Source of the DNA: Stachybotrys elegans
Taxonomy: Eukaryota; Ascomycota; Sordariomycetes; Hypocreales; Stachybotryaceae
NCBI GenBank assembly: GCA_020746835.1
Contig: JAGPNK010000007.1
Coordinates: 1,721,501-1,785,500 of the forward strand
DNA length: 64,000 nucleotides
Direction of reading: 5' to 3'
The notes below the pieces were generated by a model. It saw nothing but the letters and a program-made list of their open reading frames with translations. It had not been told where the DNA came from and ran no database searches. Position 1 is the first letter of the stretch; every line of letters begins with the position of its first letter. The translations under genes and the position numbers were made by a program. This document shows, piece by piece, positions 1 through 11,484 of the stretch.

Positions 1-3000
1 TCCAACGGTAATCAAGACGTTGTGGGCGTCCCCGTCACGCCTACAGCAACCTGCTGAGCCTGACACTGGAAACGGCCTGGCTGCAGACACGTAAGTGAAT
101 CCATTCATCCCAATAGACCTTCGAAGAGCAGCGTTGCTGATAGTATATAATAGTTCAAGGTATTCGAGCAGCCGGAGCGACACCCCCTCCCCCCACCCCC
201 CGGGCGCGCGAATGCTGATTATGGAACTCCGGGCTGGGCCCAAATTATAGGAGGCATCGTTATTAAGTGTCGGCAGAACGAGAATGTCACCCCATGGCTG
301 CCGTGATGATTCCAATGCGCAAGCGATCCATGGCATTGAGTTTAGCTGCTTGGAGTTTCAGATTGACGTGCTCATCGTGGCTCAAGAGGTGCTATTACCG
401 ACGGTGACTCTTCATGAACACCCATGTGTAAGCCTACGCAGTCTGAGGGCTTCCGCTGGCATCGCGACGGTATCCCGACCTCGACACCTCGGTCTCGGTA
501 CATGGCCCTTGCCTTGTCAGAATCCACGCGGACGTTCACACATCGTGTCTACTAACTGCAGGTTCCCTGATTGTATGTGCATGGTTATGTATCGCTACTG
601 CCGCTGCCACTGGCTTTTGCTGTCGCATTATAGTTCCCTGGCTCGGGCCACTAAGTGAAGTCAGTCACAGTCTGACGATCGCTTAATGTATCGCTCTTTT
701 CTATTCCTGTAAAGGGACAGCCATCACTAGCCCATAGACCATTAAATCTTTTCTGCTGTTCTTTGCACGTACCGGCCCTATCCTGAACACCCTTACAGTC
801 CGTGAATGTGACTGATATGGCGGGTTTGAAGATGCGATCCTTGGTATCGGTGAAGATCTTGGGATATATGCTGTCATCTTAATGAATACGAGGTCAAGGC
901 CTATCTCGGCATAGGGGTAAGCGAAGAAGCCACGATCGCTGCTGCTGTTGTTGGTAAAGCAAGGGCTACCTCGAGGCAAAAATAGCACACAGGTAGAGCA
1001 AGGCTATCGGCCATCTATTGATGATATGTAATCCTTGGTATCGAATGGCATCGCCTTGCTCGAATGTGCTTTGGGTGGTGTGAGGTCTGTGAAGTGGTGC
1101 ACAAATTATGGCCCATCTGGTCGAATTCTTTCTTCGGCTAAGCAGCATCCATGATTGGCTCTTCGCGAAACTTGCGCAAGCCGGCACTATCGTCGTCCTG
1201 TAGACCGATGGAAATCCGCGGCTTCGTGGGAAACTTCTAAGCCGTTACCGGAGGATGGTTCTGCTCCTTGATCACGACAGTGGTATCGGTTTCTCATACT
1301 CGCAGAATCAATGCGACTCTTATCGCACCCGCCGATATAATATTGGTTGGCGGCACCTTGGCTGGCAATTGGGATCTACCAACATCACTCTGTTATATTG
1401 TAGAGGCACTGCCTCAGTTAGCCAGATCCCAGATCACGCACTGGTATCAAGGTTGCTCTTTACTAAATTCATGAAGAAGACATGTTATTGGCAAGCTGGG
1501 GAGGACCTCAGCGGCAAAGAGAAGGCACGGATCGGGAGTCTGTTGTCAGAGCCAGCCGAGATAGTCACTATGGCCAGTGCAACGAAATATCTCGAAGTGT
1601 TCAAAAGACAAGAATTGTACGGATATAGAGTAATCGTTTACATTAATGCTGTGCAGTGTCGTCGTGCAGGGTACAGCCAGACAGTTGGTTTTGTCGAAGG
1701 AAAGGAGTTATTTGAGCGCCTGCAAACAGTCAATCGAAATATTGATTAGACGTAGATTGCAGCAACTAGGATACTCCTCCTGTGTCCGCACACGTTAAGC
1801 TCTTGGTACCAGATATCACACCGCCCAATCCTTCGTTCAGTCCCGCGCATATCACCGGGAGAAGTTGTTCAGGGCCGCAAGCTCAGTCCCAGGAGGCCGG
1901 TCTGCAATAGTAACTTCACTCATCGTCTCGAGTGAGCGGAAGAGGTCGGGAAGGGCGCGGGAACCTTCGAGGCCACGAAGTGAAGTTTTGAGTGGTAGTG
2001 CCAGTGCCAATACGACCACAATAATTATCGATGAAGGGTCCTTCCTAGATAGAGCCGTCAGAGACAATACGATGCTGTAAACAGGTATTGGGGCAGAAAT
2101 ATTAGAGCCACAGTACGGACAAAGGAGCTTGGGATCGCGAGGATCTAGCGAAGTAGCAGACAGTGGAATAGTTGCGAGTGAATGAAGCCATCAATGGGAT
2201 ATAATCGCATCAACCATGTAGCGCGACATGATGTGTAGGACTGGTAGCTCTCGCGAAAGTAGGTGGGCATTTTTTCCCAAACGACTTTCCAAGTCGAGAA
2301 ACCACCAAGGGAGGGAAGTGAGTGGGGACCTACCTCTTCTACCATGCCTTACTTAGAGGTAGGTAGTACCTTGTAGTAGTACCATGACAGCACACGTTAG
2401 GAGGTAGATACCTGCTCGTCGACATGAATATCGCGACCCGGAGCCTCGTGGGTCGCTTGTACTCAATCCAATGTTACATTTTCTCTCGTTGCCTCTTCAG
2501 ATACCTTTGACGTAACTGGTAGGTCTTCGTATCAACATTCACAAACAAGGGCTCATCAATTCATGGGCACACAAGTACATAGGTACAAGTCCCTGCACGG
2601 CATCCACCTTGCTCGACGAGTCATGGGGTAAAATTGAGGCTCCAAACGGATCCGCATCACTCGGCCGAATGGTAAAATGTGGCACCTTCTTGACCTGGCG
2701 TTTACACAATGTTCCCTCCCCATCATTACTAGAACACCAGGACGAGTACATTCCGACAGGGCGATCATGGTTATAACATTAACACTGCCATGTCGGGCCT
2801 GGTTGATATTTCAATCTGCCCAGAGGCATTATGCTGTTCGTTATGATGAATGCTGCTGATTGTCTGGCTGCAATGTCAATCACTGGGGCGATGACCATCA
2901 TCAAAAAGGAAAGTTGGCAGATATTGGTTTGGCAAGAATTGACCATGTACTCTACCGAACAGTCTCATCAATCGATTACCTGGTTCTATTTTCCGCTGCA

Positions 3001-3291
3001 CTGAAGATCATGGCTGATAGGTCGTGTCGTCCCAAAGTCCATGGTCAGTATTCTAGTCTGGATTAACACATACTCACGTAAAAATTCTCAAACTCAAGTG
3101 AACACTGGTCTGAATATCATGCCTCGTGAGTAGAGCTTCTACGTCAGTTTCATATTTTCAATCAATCACGGTTCAGGACACAATAATAGCTGAGGGGCAA
3201 TGGTCTTCATTATCTCATGGCTCTGATTCATTAACTACTTTTGATCCTCCCAGTCCCAAAAACCCCGCCATCCCAAACCAACCAAGACTGC
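1..3291. other. Gene-poor stretch, no supportable gene
   Basis: I see no frame with family motifs, no multi-exon model that closes in phase and no RNA gene here. Open frames are short and overlap on both strands, as expected by chance. The stretch contains a G/C run near 185-205, short ggtac/aggtag motif clusters near 2340-2410, and one member of a dispersed repeat (428-505, listed separately). Confidence 0.6.
428..505 (+). repeat. Dispersed ~70-bp repeat, copy 1 of 3
   Basis: The segment shares a core (cgcagtctg, then ttccgctggcatcgcgacgg, then tatcccgacctcg) with segments at 6330-6405 and 10905-10985. All three can be read in the same relative frame, giving GFRWHRDGIPTS here, GFSRHRDGIPTS at 6345 and CFRWHRVSRPW at 10920. 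Conservation at the peptide level suggests remnants of one coding element, but flanking sequence does not align obviously and no family is recognised. Confidence 0.55.
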
Positions 3292-4495
3292 TCACTGTCG
3301 CAATATGTTAGTATGCGTTTGTTCGTCTGGTGTGGAAAATGGGGAAAAACTTACTTCATTCGTGTCCATGGCACCGGCAGCGTCGGTATCAGAGGTTTCG
3401 GATGCATCCTCAACAGAAACAGCCTCAACACGCTTCTCCTTCCTTTGCGGCGCATAATCCCACTCCGAAACGACGTTTCGACGCCAGTTGAGATCTATCG
3501 GCATGAAATCTCGAGGAGAGTGGAATGAAGGTCGAGAGGCATGATGCGAATATCCGAATTGATTGTACGAACGCGCAGAGAGACCATTGGAATGGCCCCC
3601 CCGGGTAGCTGGGAACGGCCCAGCTGCCCGGGAGGCAGGAAGGATGCCGAAGTCCCGGAAATTGCGGATATCACGAGTATTGTTGAACTGAGCGGCATTA
3701 CGATCATCGCGGCGAATAGGAGGATTGCGAACGGGAGGATCGCGAACGGGAGGATTGCGAACAGGAGGATCGCGAGCAGGTGTTTCGCGAACGGGATCGC
3801 GAACAGGCGAGCGAGCAGGCGTGCGAACAGGCGTGCGAACAGGTGTGCGAACAGGACCAGGATAGCGATGATCGACAAAAGGGTCTTGGCCGGCATGATC
3901 TTGATCATCGATCCAATCGTCGTCGTACTGATGATCGAGGGGGCCCCCGAGGGCAGGAGGAAAGGCCGGAGCGGCTGGGAACGGCCCAGCCGCCCCGACA
4001 AAGGCAGCCTGACGGATATAATCGCGACACTGGGCCATGATATGACCCTTTCGATAACACTAAAACCAATCAGTTAATCCACCTAGGTAGACAAGCATGT
4101 GGAGTTGACTTACAAAGTAACACGTTTTGTCCTTGACGGATTTCTTTTTGACACCAGACTTAGACTTTCCGCCACCTCCGTAGAAATTGAATGTCTATGC
4201 CAGTAGTTAGTACAAGAAGGCATCAGACCGATGCCCTGTAACAAGAAGGTGAGGTGGATGAACGTATTGATTGGAATTTCAATCGGAAGACAAGCAGAAA
4301 AAGATAGAAGCAAACGAACGAATAATGTGGAGCAAAACAGGAAGGGTGAAATAAAATCATGTATAGTGAGCAGACGTGCTCAAACTGATTGAGAGTAGAA
4401 AGAGACGAGCAGGAGAAACGTGCTAGGAAGAGGAAGGCAGACGCATCGATGGATAACCACAACAAAGAGACAAGAAGAATACTTACGTGAGACAT
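3292..4495 (-). CDS. Small CCHC zinc-knuckle protein with Arg/Pro tandem repeats
   Basis: Four-exon model on the minus strand: exon 1 4495-4487 (only Met-Ser-His), exon 2 4194-4114, exon 3 4059-3355, and a last exon 3294-3292 that is just the TGA. Phases close and all introns have GTAAGT donors; predicted length is 265 aa. Splicing exon 2 to exon 3 creates an exact CX2CX3GHX4C knuckle, CYFCYRKGHIMAQC (C28, C31, H36, C41), which neither exon encodes alone. It is preceded by a Gly/Lys-rich leader and followed by Arg-Pro repeats of the PVRTPVRTPVRDP type. CCHC knuckles usually bind single-stranded nucleic acid, so RNA or DNA binding is inferred. The 60-nt last intron has no stop and is a multiple of three, so a retained form adds 20 residues and ends at the same TGA. 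It could be a domesticated gag-like fragment; no protease or reverse transcriptase is present. Confidence 0.72.
3718..3868 (-). repeat. Tandem repeat coding Arg-Pro units
   Basis: About 150 bp of imperfect 12-21 bp units built on gcgaacaggnnn/gcgaacgggaggat (plus strand). It lies wholly inside exon 3 of the zinc-knuckle gene and encodes its PVRTP / PVRDP / PPVRNP repeats. The units keep the reading frame, so length changes would be tolerated. Confidence 0.75.
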
Positions 4496-4623
4496 GGCAG
4501 ACTTGGAAATGCCAGAGATGAAAGACGTAGACGAGAATGCCAGATAGCAGACGTAGACGAGAATGCCAGATAGAAGAGCGTAGACGAGAATGCCAGGTAC
4601 AAGACGCAGGCGGGAGAGCGTGG

Positions 4624-4669
<46 letters not shown>

Positions 4670-5914
4670 AGGAAGAGAAAGCAGAGCGAGGAAGAGGGGA
4701 GGAAGGATACTAATTTATGCGTGAGCCCTAGCCCACAAGAAAAAATTCATTCAAAAAGAATTGGCAATGCACCTACCGTGAGGTTCTTGCTGTTTGTCAC
4801 TGCCAAAGTATGTAAGTGAGGTTGTGATGGAAGGAAACAGCTGCGAGGTGGGGCCTCGCCTGCATTAGCGCATCACGGATGGTGTGATGACCCACCCACC
4901 CATTTGAGATTCGAGAGTGAAGCAAACGGCAAGCTCATAGAGGGCATGAGGTGTGGTTGCAGACGAGCATGCAATGATTTACAGAATGCAGTAGACTTTA
5001 ATGTTCAGATAGAGCATACGAGTAGTTAGCACAGGGAATAACCGAACTATCCATGATATATATCAGTGTTTTGGTACGAGGCAGCAATTCGGCAAACAAG
5101 TGCTAACCAGTACTCGGTACCTAGGTACCTTAGGCCAACGAACTGGTGGGGCGGCTTGGCGCGGTAATGTATGCCTAGGTTTCCAGGCACGGCATGGGAG
5201 TGAAGGCAGGTGGGTACCTGGCGGGAGGTGGGTAGGCGGGAGGTGGGTAGGCGGGAGGTAGGCAGGCGGGAGGTACTAAGGTAGGCAGGCGAGGGAGGTA
5301 CCTTAGTACTAAGTAGGCATGTGTGAAAATAATGGATGGATTGTTGGGAACTTAGGTAGGTAGGTAGGTAGGTGCCTGTGGCCAGGCGAGTGGCAGGCAT
5401 GGAGCAGAGAAGAACGACACCATGGAGGTAGGTAATTGCCTACCGGTACTAGGTATCAGGGGAAGGGAATATTACTAGGTCCTCTGTAATACTACGGTAT
5501 GTAGCTAGACAGAATGACAAGTGGGAGAGACGGTGGTGTGGAGGAGGGGTGCGATTTGCCGTACCAATTACCAGGTATAAAGGTAGAAATAACGAGTTCT
5601 TTTGCATCAGCACATAAAAGCTTTGGCAGCAGTTTGGCACTCTCCCGTCGATCACGGTCCTGTTCACACCGCCCCCCAGCTGCGCGAGGAGGCCATTTCA
5701 ATGGCTTCCCTGTTTTGCAAACCACCACCGAGATACTTGCAGTCACAACAGTGGGCAAGACGGCAATTATAACCTCCGCCCTGAACCTATCCAGAGCATG
5801 TCCAGGAGCCTCGTATCCCAGGGTCCTCTGTTCTGAACGTCGCTCGTCACTTCAAGATAAACGAACAAGTCTCATTCAATGCCCTTCGTTCGCTACGAGA
5901 CTTCTGAGATTCCG
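4496..5914. other. Upstream region of the zinc-knuckle gene; low-complexity tracts
   Basis: No gene is seen. It holds a (GAT)n tract at 4625-4668, a degenerate agacgtagacgagaatgcca repeat at 4508-4590, a cluster of aggtgggtaggcggg units at 5210-5290 and an aggt tetranucleotide tract near 5350. Palindromic ggtacctaggtacc motifs lie near 5115. Confidence 0.55.
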
Positions 5915-6075
5915 ACGTTGTGCGTGCGGCACTCCTGTCCGCACGCCTGCCCGCACTCATCTTCACGACGCTCTTGTCTGTACGCCTATTCGCCGCGACG
6001 TCGGTGACGGCGCACAATTCAATAACCTCCGAGACTTCCAAGGCTGCCGCGACTTTCGTTAACTTTCTGCGATTT
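5915..6075 (+). pseudogene. Decayed inverted partial copy of the zinc-knuckle gene
   Basis: One plus-strand frame reads TPVRTPAR, then TPIRRDVGDGAQFNNLRDF, then CRDFR and a stop. This matches NPPIRRDDRNAAQFNNTRDI and FRDF of the gene at 3292-4495, which lies on the opposite strand about 2 kb away. The nucleotides cctattcgccgcga are identical in both. The knuckle exons and C-terminal part are not recognisable, and the frame stops just after the match. I read it as a relic of an inverted duplication. The match is short, so convergent low complexity explains the Arg-Pro part but not the AQFNN block. Confidence 0.62.
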
Positions 6076-6329
6076 CGGCATCATTCGCGAACCTCGCGCA
6101 GCTGGGTATTTCATGGCCTCTACTGCCGAGATGATGTGTTGTGGCAGTCTACAGTCGAGGTGGATGGGACAGGTTGGACCTGATATATCTGCAATTAGTC
6201 TCGAATGGTCACTCTCCTGTAGGACAGGCAGGGCTTTCTGTATGTACCATTCTACGTCATGTGTAGTTCGTTCATGAAATGAACTATATCTCTGTCGCGA
6301 GCCATAGCTCACATGGTGAGTCAGCCTCT

Positions 6330-6405
6330 CCGCCGGGTGAGGGGTTCAGCCGGCATCGCGACGGTATCCCGACGTCGGCGCCTTGCTCTCGCTCGGTACG
6401 TGTGA
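6330..6405 (+). repeat. Dispersed ~70-bp repeat, copy 2 of 3
   Basis: The segment shares ggcatcgcgacggtatcccg and the following cg-rich stretch with copy 1 at 428-505. The peptide frame reads GFSRHRDGIPTSAPCSRS, against GFRWHRDGIPTSTPRSRY in copy 1. Confidence 0.55.
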
Positions 6406-7004
6406 GTCTGCATTCACCGAACAGTGCTCATTGCGCATCCATGGCCAATGACTGGTTCCAGACCACAGCACCCTCGAGCATACAGTCAGTCTCGTCATAA
6501 TATACATCAAGGCCAGAGCCCACGACCGACACGGTACATACATTCGTCGAAGGCAATCTTCAAACTATAATTCTCCTAGCTGCATACGCATGCTTGCCTG
6601 TGATGGCTGCCACTGCCACTGTTGCCGTTGCTGCTGGCGTTGCTGCTGCATTATTGACGAATGCCGCTGCTGACTCTGCGCTCTGGTACCTGACCTCATG
6701 TGTGGCCACGATGCATCATAACAATACACCTGGAATACCATCAGCGATGCGCATCGCACGACGAAGGAAAGGACTTTATGTGCTTCAATTTACATGCCTT
6801 GTGATTCCCAAGACTGTGACGCCAATATCCACCCCTTCAAGGACCCGGCTGATGAGCGACTTGGCGTTTCTGTTTGGGACATGCAATGAAGTCTCTCGGC
6901 CTCTGGGTACGGTAGACACCATAGAGGTACTACTAAGTCAGATGTTGAATTTTTTTCAACCTATGAGACGCGAAGCCTGTGACTGCCGCTGAGGAAGGTC
7001 CTGA
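6406..7004. other. No gene seen
   Basis: Only short overlapping chance frames. A tgctgctgg/gttgctgctg-type short repeat lies at 6595-6665. Confidence 0.5.
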
Positions 7005-7185
7005 GCCCTAGCTGTGGAAGAAGGCTGCCGCTGCCGCCGGCGAAGGTCAGGATCGCTGCCACTTACGAAGGTCTCGAGCCCTAGCTGTGGAAGAAGGCTA
7101 CCGCTGCTACCGGCGAAGGTCTCGAGCTCTAGCTGTGGAAGAAGGTCAGGATCAGGGCTGCCGGCGAAGGTCAGGGCTATTGGCA
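7005..7185 (+). repeat. Degenerate ~60-bp tandem repeat, family A
   Basis: About three imperfect units share ccctagctgtggaagaaggc, then a ccgctgc(c/t)(g/a)ccggcgaaggtc block. Units start near 7005, 7078 and 7128. An inverted, more diverged version is at 9780-9950. The units can be read through in one plus frame, but no protein family is recognised. Confidence 0.6.
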
Positions 7186-8564
7186 AGTCCACAATATCAT
7201 CAGAAGGAACGTTTTCAAGGGCCTCAAGCCAATCAATTGCTACTTAGCGCCGAGCTCTCGACCAGTTGGCTTTTCGTGCCAAGATTTAGTTCACGATCAG
7301 GAGCCGATTAATAAAGCTCAATCTAGAAGGCACCAAATACTTTGATGCGAACCTTCCAGCTTCGCTTAATCATGTCTGTCAAGGGGTCATTTTTGTCAGT
7401 GCCACCGCCGACGCGTCTCTGCATCCGGGGTTGGTAAATGAGGATACCAAGATGTTGGGATCGCATCTAAGCTCAAGTCTGTCAAGAAGCGCCAAGATAT
7501 TTTTAGGGGTTTGCTGCAACTCCCAACATGAACATATCCATCGATGGTAGCACACCCGTATCTTACATACTCTGAGACATGAAACGAAAAAAATCCATCG
7601 ATCAGGCATTGCATTCCATTCCCGTCCTATAACTTGTCGTCCTTTCTTGTCTCTACCTGTCCTCGACCCAGCTTCTCAAGAGTGGGAATAATGATGCCGA
7701 CGACGCGGCCGATCAGACCGCACATTGGACAAGAGTATCTCGACAGCACAGAATATTGCAAATAGGCAGAACACTTAACTGAAGGGAATGTACCACCTTC
7801 ACAACGTAATCCATTGCAAACAGCAGACGAGCTACGTATTTGCGACTGTAATTTGTCATAGGGACACGGCCATGAAATGTACAGAAGAGTCGTGGCCCTT
7901 TTCCTCCCATACCTTGAGGACCATACATAGCAGTACCTCCAATACATTGCTCTACCTTCTCGGTCGTTCGTGCGCTCGTTCGTTCGGTGTCCGAAAGATC
8001 AAGATACAGACGTGGTCTTGGATAGCCTATAGCTACCACTGCAATTGCCATTGTGATTAGAAGCAGGCACTATCGACATAGATAAAAATTATGGTTACCT
8101 GGTGTATCTGCTTATCGGCTTGGTGCCCGCGATATATGTAGACGTAGTCTTGACTTGCTTGGAACTGGTGCCGTAACAGCTATCGTGGATGAAGGTGGAG
8201 AGCACCGAGGAGACGCGAAGGTGGGGAATGCTGCCGGAAAGGTCTCGAGTGCTACCTTGTGGGACGAGGTCGGGATTGATAAGCCATTGAGGCGATGTGA
8301 GATTGCCAGGTTTTCGACCAATCTCTATTTCATAAAATTCTCATCTCATCTCTGGAGTCTGGCAGGTTGGAAGGATCTGGTTGAATGTATTACCCGACGC
8401 CGCTGCTTGTCATCGCGACATGCTGACGGGCAGCATGCGGGGTTGGGGTGGTGGAAGGAGATGACCCTCCATTCCTTGCAAGATGCTCAGCAAACTCGAC
8501 AACCATCTCGGCTTCTCCACGGCCGGTATTGAATGCCCAAGGTTGCTTTATGGCCACTGATGTT
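7186..8564. other. No gene seen
   Basis: No domain motifs and no intron-joined model. Minus-strand frames near 7379-7614 read LQQTPKNILALL, weakly like LQQT pieces on the minus strand near 13190 and 13540, which may be another dispersed relic. I cannot support a gene. Confidence 0.45.
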
Positions 8565-8795
8565 GAAACCACCAAAGGTTCCAGTGACCCATATTCGGAA
8601 CCGGGAGATCATTACTGAAGAATGATCGCGATCGCGGGGTCTCGGTAGAATGTCCGGGAGACCCAGGGTTCCAGCAACCCATTCCTGAAACTAAGAGATC
8701 ATCCACTGAAGAATGATCGCAGAGTGTCAGGCAAAATGCCCGAACGGTCCAAGGGTTCTGGCGGCCCGTTCCCGGAACCGACAAGGGCGGCGGCA
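8565..8795. repeat. ~88-bp tandem repeat, about 2.5 units
   Basis: Units begin near 8572, 8662 and 8749. They share ggttccag(t/c)(g/a)acccat, ggaaccgggagatcat and cactgaagaatgatcgc with small changes; the third unit is truncated. On the minus strand the units stay open in one frame, giving repeated GxWNPGSPGHS-like blocks of ~29 residues, but there is no ATG start or family match, so I treat it as a repeat rather than a gene. Confidence 0.6.
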
Positions 8796-9779
8796 GGAAT
8801 CACTGGCTAGAAACCACCTTTCGTCCACAGCCTTGATATCACCTCATTGGCAGCAGCCTCGGCCGCGTCCTCTATATCAAACTGAAGCCTTCTCGTACGT
8901 AGCTTGCGGCGGAACGAACTTTGTCTTCGTAACCTTCTTCATCAACCATCCCATACAGTCGTAGCTGGAGCTCCCTGCATTCATTAGCATCACGTACCCA
9001 TCTGCTTGCGGTATGCGATAGTTACCTGTGCTGGGAACGGATATCGGTTCTGAGCTCGGCAAGGTTTCGCACAGTCTCAACGGAAGTAAAGGTGAAGGTG
9101 TTGGACTCCCAGAGGTACTTTGTGCCCTCGAAATGCAAGGCCTTGCATGTTGCGAGAAAGTGAATGGCAATCTGATTGCCCCGCAACTTTCCCTCGTTGG
9201 TTGCGGAGATTCTCGGAGGGACGCCCGACGCCACGGTGGCATCGTACATGCAACAAGTGCATTTCCTTGCTGAACGCAATCTATTGGCTGGATATCGCCT
9301 TTATCGTCTCGAAGTCGCTGGTCTGTATCCCGTGGAGGATACGATCAGGAAATCCCACATTGGGGCATACTGTAATTTCCCATCCAACCTTTTGTCTTTT
9401 GTGGGTCGCCCTATACTTATTTTGGTTGGATTGTTGGTAGGCTCTGTTACCCTACAGTCTCACTGCTCACGGGATCCCCAGCCCAGTCTCGCGGCGTAGC
9501 CTGCGAGCTTTGCTAGAATCTATGTGTGCGATGTGATGATGTAAAGGGCTTAGTTATGAAGCTATCTAGCTGCGGCCGCAGGCCGCAGATGTGTGTGTGC
9601 GAGGGTGGTCGCGTGGGCTAGCCCCACTTGACTTCCCGGCACACAGGCTCAAACCAACATGGATTCCATTATCGGCTCTACTTCATTGCTTTAAACACTA
9701 GCATTTCCTCACGTGAGGACCAAAAATTGCAGATGCACCTGCTGTTGGCAGAGCACTTACTTGGGCATAGATATCCTTT
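8796..9779. other. No gene seen
   Basis: Short overlapping frames only. A small palindrome, ctgcggccgcaggccgcag, lies near 9571. Confidence 0.45.
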
Positions 9780-9950
9780 CCTGCACCTAAGGTGACCTTC
9801 CCCCACAGTGAGGGCGCTCAAGACCTGCGTAAGTGGCAGCGATCCCAACCTTCTTCCATCACTAGAATTCAAGATGTCATATGTGGCAGCGACCCTGCCT
9901 TTCGCAAGCAGCCATCCTGACCTTTTTCACATCTAGGGCTCGGCATCTCC
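9780..9950 (-). repeat. Inverted diverged copy of repeat family A
   Basis: The reverse complement of 9825-9868 reads tggaagaaggttgggatcgc followed by tgccacttacgcaggtct. This matches the tandem repeat at 7014-7080 (ggatcgctgccacttacg) almost base for base. A second unit at 9880-9940 matches the gagccctag and tggaagaagg parts less well. The two blocks are 2.6 kb apart in opposite orientation. Confidence 0.58.
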
Positions 9951-10544
9951 GTCAGGCATCTTCTTGGTTACGTGCTATCAAAGGCATCGTGGAAACGGTC
10001 ACGCTCATCCTGACCTTCTCTTCTTCCTTTGACTTCAGATCATGAAGCGACACCAAGGCGATCCGATATCCCATTGCCATGCCTGGAGGACTCAGAACAG
10101 GCCGCCAGCCTCAACTGCAAAGCAGAGTTACCTAGGAAAAGGCATATAATGTCTTTGAAAAGGAAAATTGCACAGTTACTCACCTACCAGTTGTCTGCTA
10201 ATATGCTAGAAAGACAATCTATATCAAGAACCCTAGCAAATAGAACAATGTTCTTGCAGGCACACAAGCGACCCAGGATGAGCAAGTTCAGGCTATTGCC
10301 CAATCCATCACATCAATGCAGCTACCCTAGGTAGACGAAAGAGGCGTGGAATGCACTCAAACACCTTGCCCTGTTGAGAAGAGCTCGGAAAACATAGTGC
10401 ACAGTGCATACGAGTGAATATATGATGTGGATGGGGTTCCACGATTCACTGCGTGGACATGGGGAGCGCAATATCGAGGAGGCCGGGAGTAAGGTCAAGG
10501 CGGAGGATGACTACTCCTTCTAGGTTTGGACGACCCACGCGCCC

Positions 10545-10850
10545 ACACCGGGTAGGCAGAGGCAGAGGGTGAGGATAGCCTGATGGCTCAAGAACGAAAG
10601 CCCCCCGTGGATGACGAGCCGAGGATAGCGTGGTGCCTCAAGAAGGAGAGCCTCCAGTGATGATGAGCACCTTCTTGATGCTTGTGCCTCTGTCATGGCT
10701 AGGATCCAGCACATGCCGTCAACCTCGTCTGAGGCAGAGGCAGAGGGCAAGGACAAAGCAATGGCTCAAGAAGAAAGCACCTACCCCAGTGGATGACGAG
10801 GGTTACCTTGATGATTGTGCGTCTAGGATAGCTCAAGAACAGAGTTGCGG
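10545..10850 (+). repeat. Degenerate direct repeat (two long and two partial units)
   Basis: Units at about 10549-10617 and 10728-10801 share ggcagaggcagagggnaagga, atggctcaagaa, aaagc and gtggatgacgag. Partial units at 10618-10668 and 10802-10845 keep gaggatagc and ctcaagaa. The spacing of the long units is ~180 bp. No coding function is evident. Confidence 0.55.
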
Positions 10851-10904
10851 CCACGGCAGCATTCGCAGCTACAACCCTTACTGTTCGTGCCTTCTTCCTC
10901 CTCC

Positions 10905-10985
10905 TACGCAGTCTGGATGTTTCCGCTGGCATCGCGTATCTCGACCTTGGTGCCTCGGCCAGCACCTATACCCAGGACAGAACAC
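10905..10985 (+). repeat. Dispersed ~70-bp repeat, copy 3 of 3
   Basis: The segment shares ctacgcagtctg and tttccgctggcatcgcg with copy 1 at 428-505; its 3' half is more diverged and one base pair block is missing after gcatcgcg. The peptide frame reads CFRWHRVSRPW. Confidence 0.5.
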
Positions 10986-11484
10986 ACAAGAGGTGGGCCT
11001 TGATAATCGCGGCTCGAGCTTCCTTTCCCTTCCCGCTAAGACGCTGCGGAGAGCGGTAGCACCACCGTCACCTGGACGCAGCATCAATTCTGGGAGGACG
11101 AGACTCCAAGGACGTGATGTGAGGAAGAGGTAAATACCTTGCACTGCCTCCCGTGGATAGTAAGTACCTTCAATGTCTAAACATCGCTCCTACCGACCGC
11201 TTATAGCTGGCACAAGCTCCATGTACTAACAGATTATAGGATCGCCTTGTTATCCCCGGTGGAGCGAGCCCGTTGCGATATATGGCAATTTCCGATCTCA
11301 CGCCTAACGGGATGCTGGGCACTTGGGGCATACCCTCTCCTGCTCGCTCTGCTGATGTGCACCAGGCCCGGGTGGAGTCCATTCTTGTGAGAATATCCCC
11401 GACCGCTCGTGACCGCCAGCGTTTGGCTAGGCCTTCGCGTCGAGCCCTCGTCGGGGGGGGGGGGGGGGGAAATACGGTCCCCAC

